Assembly: GCA_016711925.1 (NCBI GenBank)
Contig: JADJSA010000001.1
Span: forward strand, 1,069,177 to 1,133,176
Reading direction: 5' to 3'
DNA: 64,000 nucleotides
Source: Candidatus Methylophosphatis haderslevensis
GTDB taxonomy: Bacteria > Pseudomonadota > Gammaproteobacteria > Burkholderiales > Rhodocyclaceae
The stretch's first letter is position 1, and every line of letters starts with the position of its first letter. The position numbers and the translations under genes are program-made. The notes under the pieces were generated by a model. It was not told the origin of the DNA, did no database searches, and saw only the letters and a list, made by a program, of their open reading frames with translations. This document shows, one piece after another, positions 62,708-64,000 of this stretch.

Positions 62708-64000
62708 TCAATCTACGAGCAGTTTGCCTTTGGTGAGCAGATCCTGAATGATCTGCTGATCGGTGGTGAAGGAACCGACCAGATTTGCGGTGTTGAGTAC
62801 GATGGTCTGTTCGGAAGCGCCCGCCGCATCTGCGTTCACGGTCACAGTTGTGTTGGTGCCGTCGGTGGTGAAGTGCAGGTAGTTGGCGAGATTTCCGGCG
62901 TTGTTGTTACCGTGCTGCTCGCCGACCAACAGATCGCGCAGATCTAGTACATCGGTACCGGCGGTAGTGCCGAAGTTGTTGACGGTATCGATGCCCGTTT
63001 CGCCCAAGCGCCAGCGCAGCACGTCTGTACCCAAGCCGCCGTCGAGCGTGTCGTTGCCGGCACCACCAATCAAGACATCGTTGCCGGCGCCACCGCTGAT
63101 GGTATTCGCTCCGGCCGTTCCGACCAGCCAATCATCCGCGGCCGTACCTGCGACATGATCGACCTTGACGTTATCCGAATCAACCGCCGTACTGCCACCG
63201 ACCGACTCGGTCGCTGTCACGCTCGCGACAATGCTGTTCACCTGGGCATCGCTCAGGGCTACGCCCGAAGTCATCGTGATCGGATGCCCGGAGACTACGG
63301 TTGCATTGCCACCCGCAACAGGAACGGTCAACCCGGTCGTCACATCGGTCAAGGTCACGCTTGCGGGAATGCCTGTAAGCCTAATTGAAGACAGGGTTTC
63401 GCTTCCATCGACATCATTGAGATAGCTCTCGGTGTTCAGGGTGTAGCTATACTGCGCCGCATCGATGCGCAAATTGTCAAATCGGACTGCGGAATCGTTG
63501 TCAAATGAATAGAAGCCGACGTTATTCAGAGCTGGTGCGGTCCCCGCCGCGCCTGCAACCGTGCCGTAGGCGTAGTTCAGGTTGGTAGAGACAGCGCTGG
63601 TCAGGTCAGTCGCCGTTACGGCAATGCCCGTGTTGCTCACCGCCACGCGCAAATCGAACCAGTCATCGCCGGCAAATGCTGCCGTCGCCAGATCGATTGG
63701 CACACCGCCCACGATCTGAACCAGACTTAACTGCTGATACTGGCCAGGGTATTGCTGGAACAGGCTACCGGCAGGGCGTACTCCGCACTCGGATTCTCCC
63801 AGCGTGCCAGGAAATAGTTGTTTGTATCGACATACCCGGAATACAAAACCAACCCCATTTGCTTGGGTAGAACTCGCATCAGCAAAAATCTGCACATTGA
63901 CAATGTAGCTCGTCGATGCCTTTTCGGTAACCGTCAATCCAGTGCCAGTGTATTGCAGTATCCCCTTGTGCATCGTCTGAACCGGCAACTCCGGTCTGGT
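62708..64000 (-). CDS. C-terminal part of a large RTX adhesin (LapA-like; 5' end outside window)
   Basis: The frame is open to the window edge, so the first visible bases are internal. The visible 430 residues hold a lectin-like or Calx-beta-like module (FVFRVCRYKQLFPGTLGE, GDDWFDLRVAVSNTGI), an Ig-like repeat (ETLSSIRLTGIPASVTL), and RTX nonapeptides that bind calcium (GGAGNDVLIGGAGNDTLDGG). The type I secretion tail follows (TDVLDLRDLLVGEQHGNN, then TIVLNTANLVGSF and LLTKGKLLVD). This tail is typical of LapA-class adhesins exported with a TolC/LapE-like channel. It converges on lapD, its own control protein. The N-terminal LapG cleavage site is outside the window. Confidence 0.9.
   Translation of the reverse strand, partial: TRPELPVQTMHKGILQYTGTGLTVTEKASTSYIVNVQIFADASSTQANGVGFVFRVCRYKQLFPGTLGESECGVRPAGSLFQQYPGQYQQLSLVQIVGGVPIDLATAAFAGDDWFDLRVAVSNTGIAVTATDLTSAVSTNLNYAYGTVAGAAGTAPALNNVGFYSFDNDSAVRFDNLRIDAAQYSYTLNTESYLNDVDGSETLSSIRLTGIPASVTLTDVTTGLTVPVAGGNATVVSGHPITMTSGVALSDAQVNSIVASVTATESVGGSTAVDSDNVKVDHVAGTAADDWLVGTAGANTISGGAGNDVLIGGAGNDTLDGGLGTDVLRWRLGETGIDTVNNFGTTAGTDVLDLRDLLVGEQHGNNNAGNLANYLHFTTDGTNTTVTVNADAAGASEQTIVLNTANLVGSFTTDQQIIQDLLTKGKLLVD

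Overview
The window is a high-GC chromosomal segment of a denitrifying betaproteobacterium. A complete cytochrome cd1 nitrite reductase (nirS) cluster, betaproteobacterial housekeeping neighbourhoods (queA-tgt, yajC-secD-secF, rpmB-rpmG, icd/aceK, dut-coaBC/radC) and a Lap-type adhesion module all fit this. Rhodocyclales or a close relative is my inference; no rRNA gene is present to confirm it. I saw no phage, insertion sequence or CRISPR array.

Region 1 (1-10.5 kb) is the denitrification block. On the minus strand, nirS, nirM, nirC, nirF, nirDL (a fusion), nirG and nirH are followed by a hemerythrin/coiled-coil gene, then nirJ, a possible 39-residue exported peptide and nirN (cut by the window start). 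nirE is divergent from nirS. An FNR/DNR-type palindrome lies between nirS and nirE, a second precedes the hemerythrin gene, and a weaker third precedes nirJ. The hemerythrin frame is broken by a single-base deficit.

Region 2 (10.5-25.4 kb) holds a hydrolase, a lytic transglycosylase, tRNA-Leu, queA and tgt. It then has an accessory stretch: DUF3617 protein plus lipoprotein, an isochorismatase-family gene flanked by direct repeats, an acetyltransferase, a glutathione transferase, a response regulator/substrate-binding protein/hybrid kinase operon, and a globin plus hydrolase pair. This stretch separates tgt from yajC-secD-secF, which often follow it directly in proteobacteria.

Region 3 (25.8-47.2 kb) runs through yajC, secD, secF, a cytochrome b561, cytochrome c', purB, a tandem pair of regulatory-domain methyltransferases, a GST, mnmA with a nudJ-like gene, a branched-chain aminotransferase, a heptosyltransferase, a YheT-like hydrolase, a barrel/OmpA/Ig-like surface protein and a repeat-bearing serine hydrolase.

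Region 4 (47.2-57.9 kb) has icd and aceK (target and its kinase/phosphatase, divergent), dut-coaBC, radC, rpmB-rpmG, tRNA-Arg, tRNA-Ser, lysC, a small HTH regulator with operator-like dyads, and a frameshifted radical SAM gene divergent from queD.

Region 5 (57.9-64 kb) is a Lap-type biofilm module: a TolC/LapE-like outer-membrane protein with an extra C-terminal domain, the LapG protease, the LapD c-di-GMP receptor, and the C-terminus of an RTX adhesin that runs off the window. By analogy with Pseudomonas, high c-di-GMP makes LapD hold LapG, so the adhesin stays on the surface.

About eight copies of a dispersed intergenic palindromic repeat and three copies of a GTGAGG-rich palindromic spacer punctuate the window.
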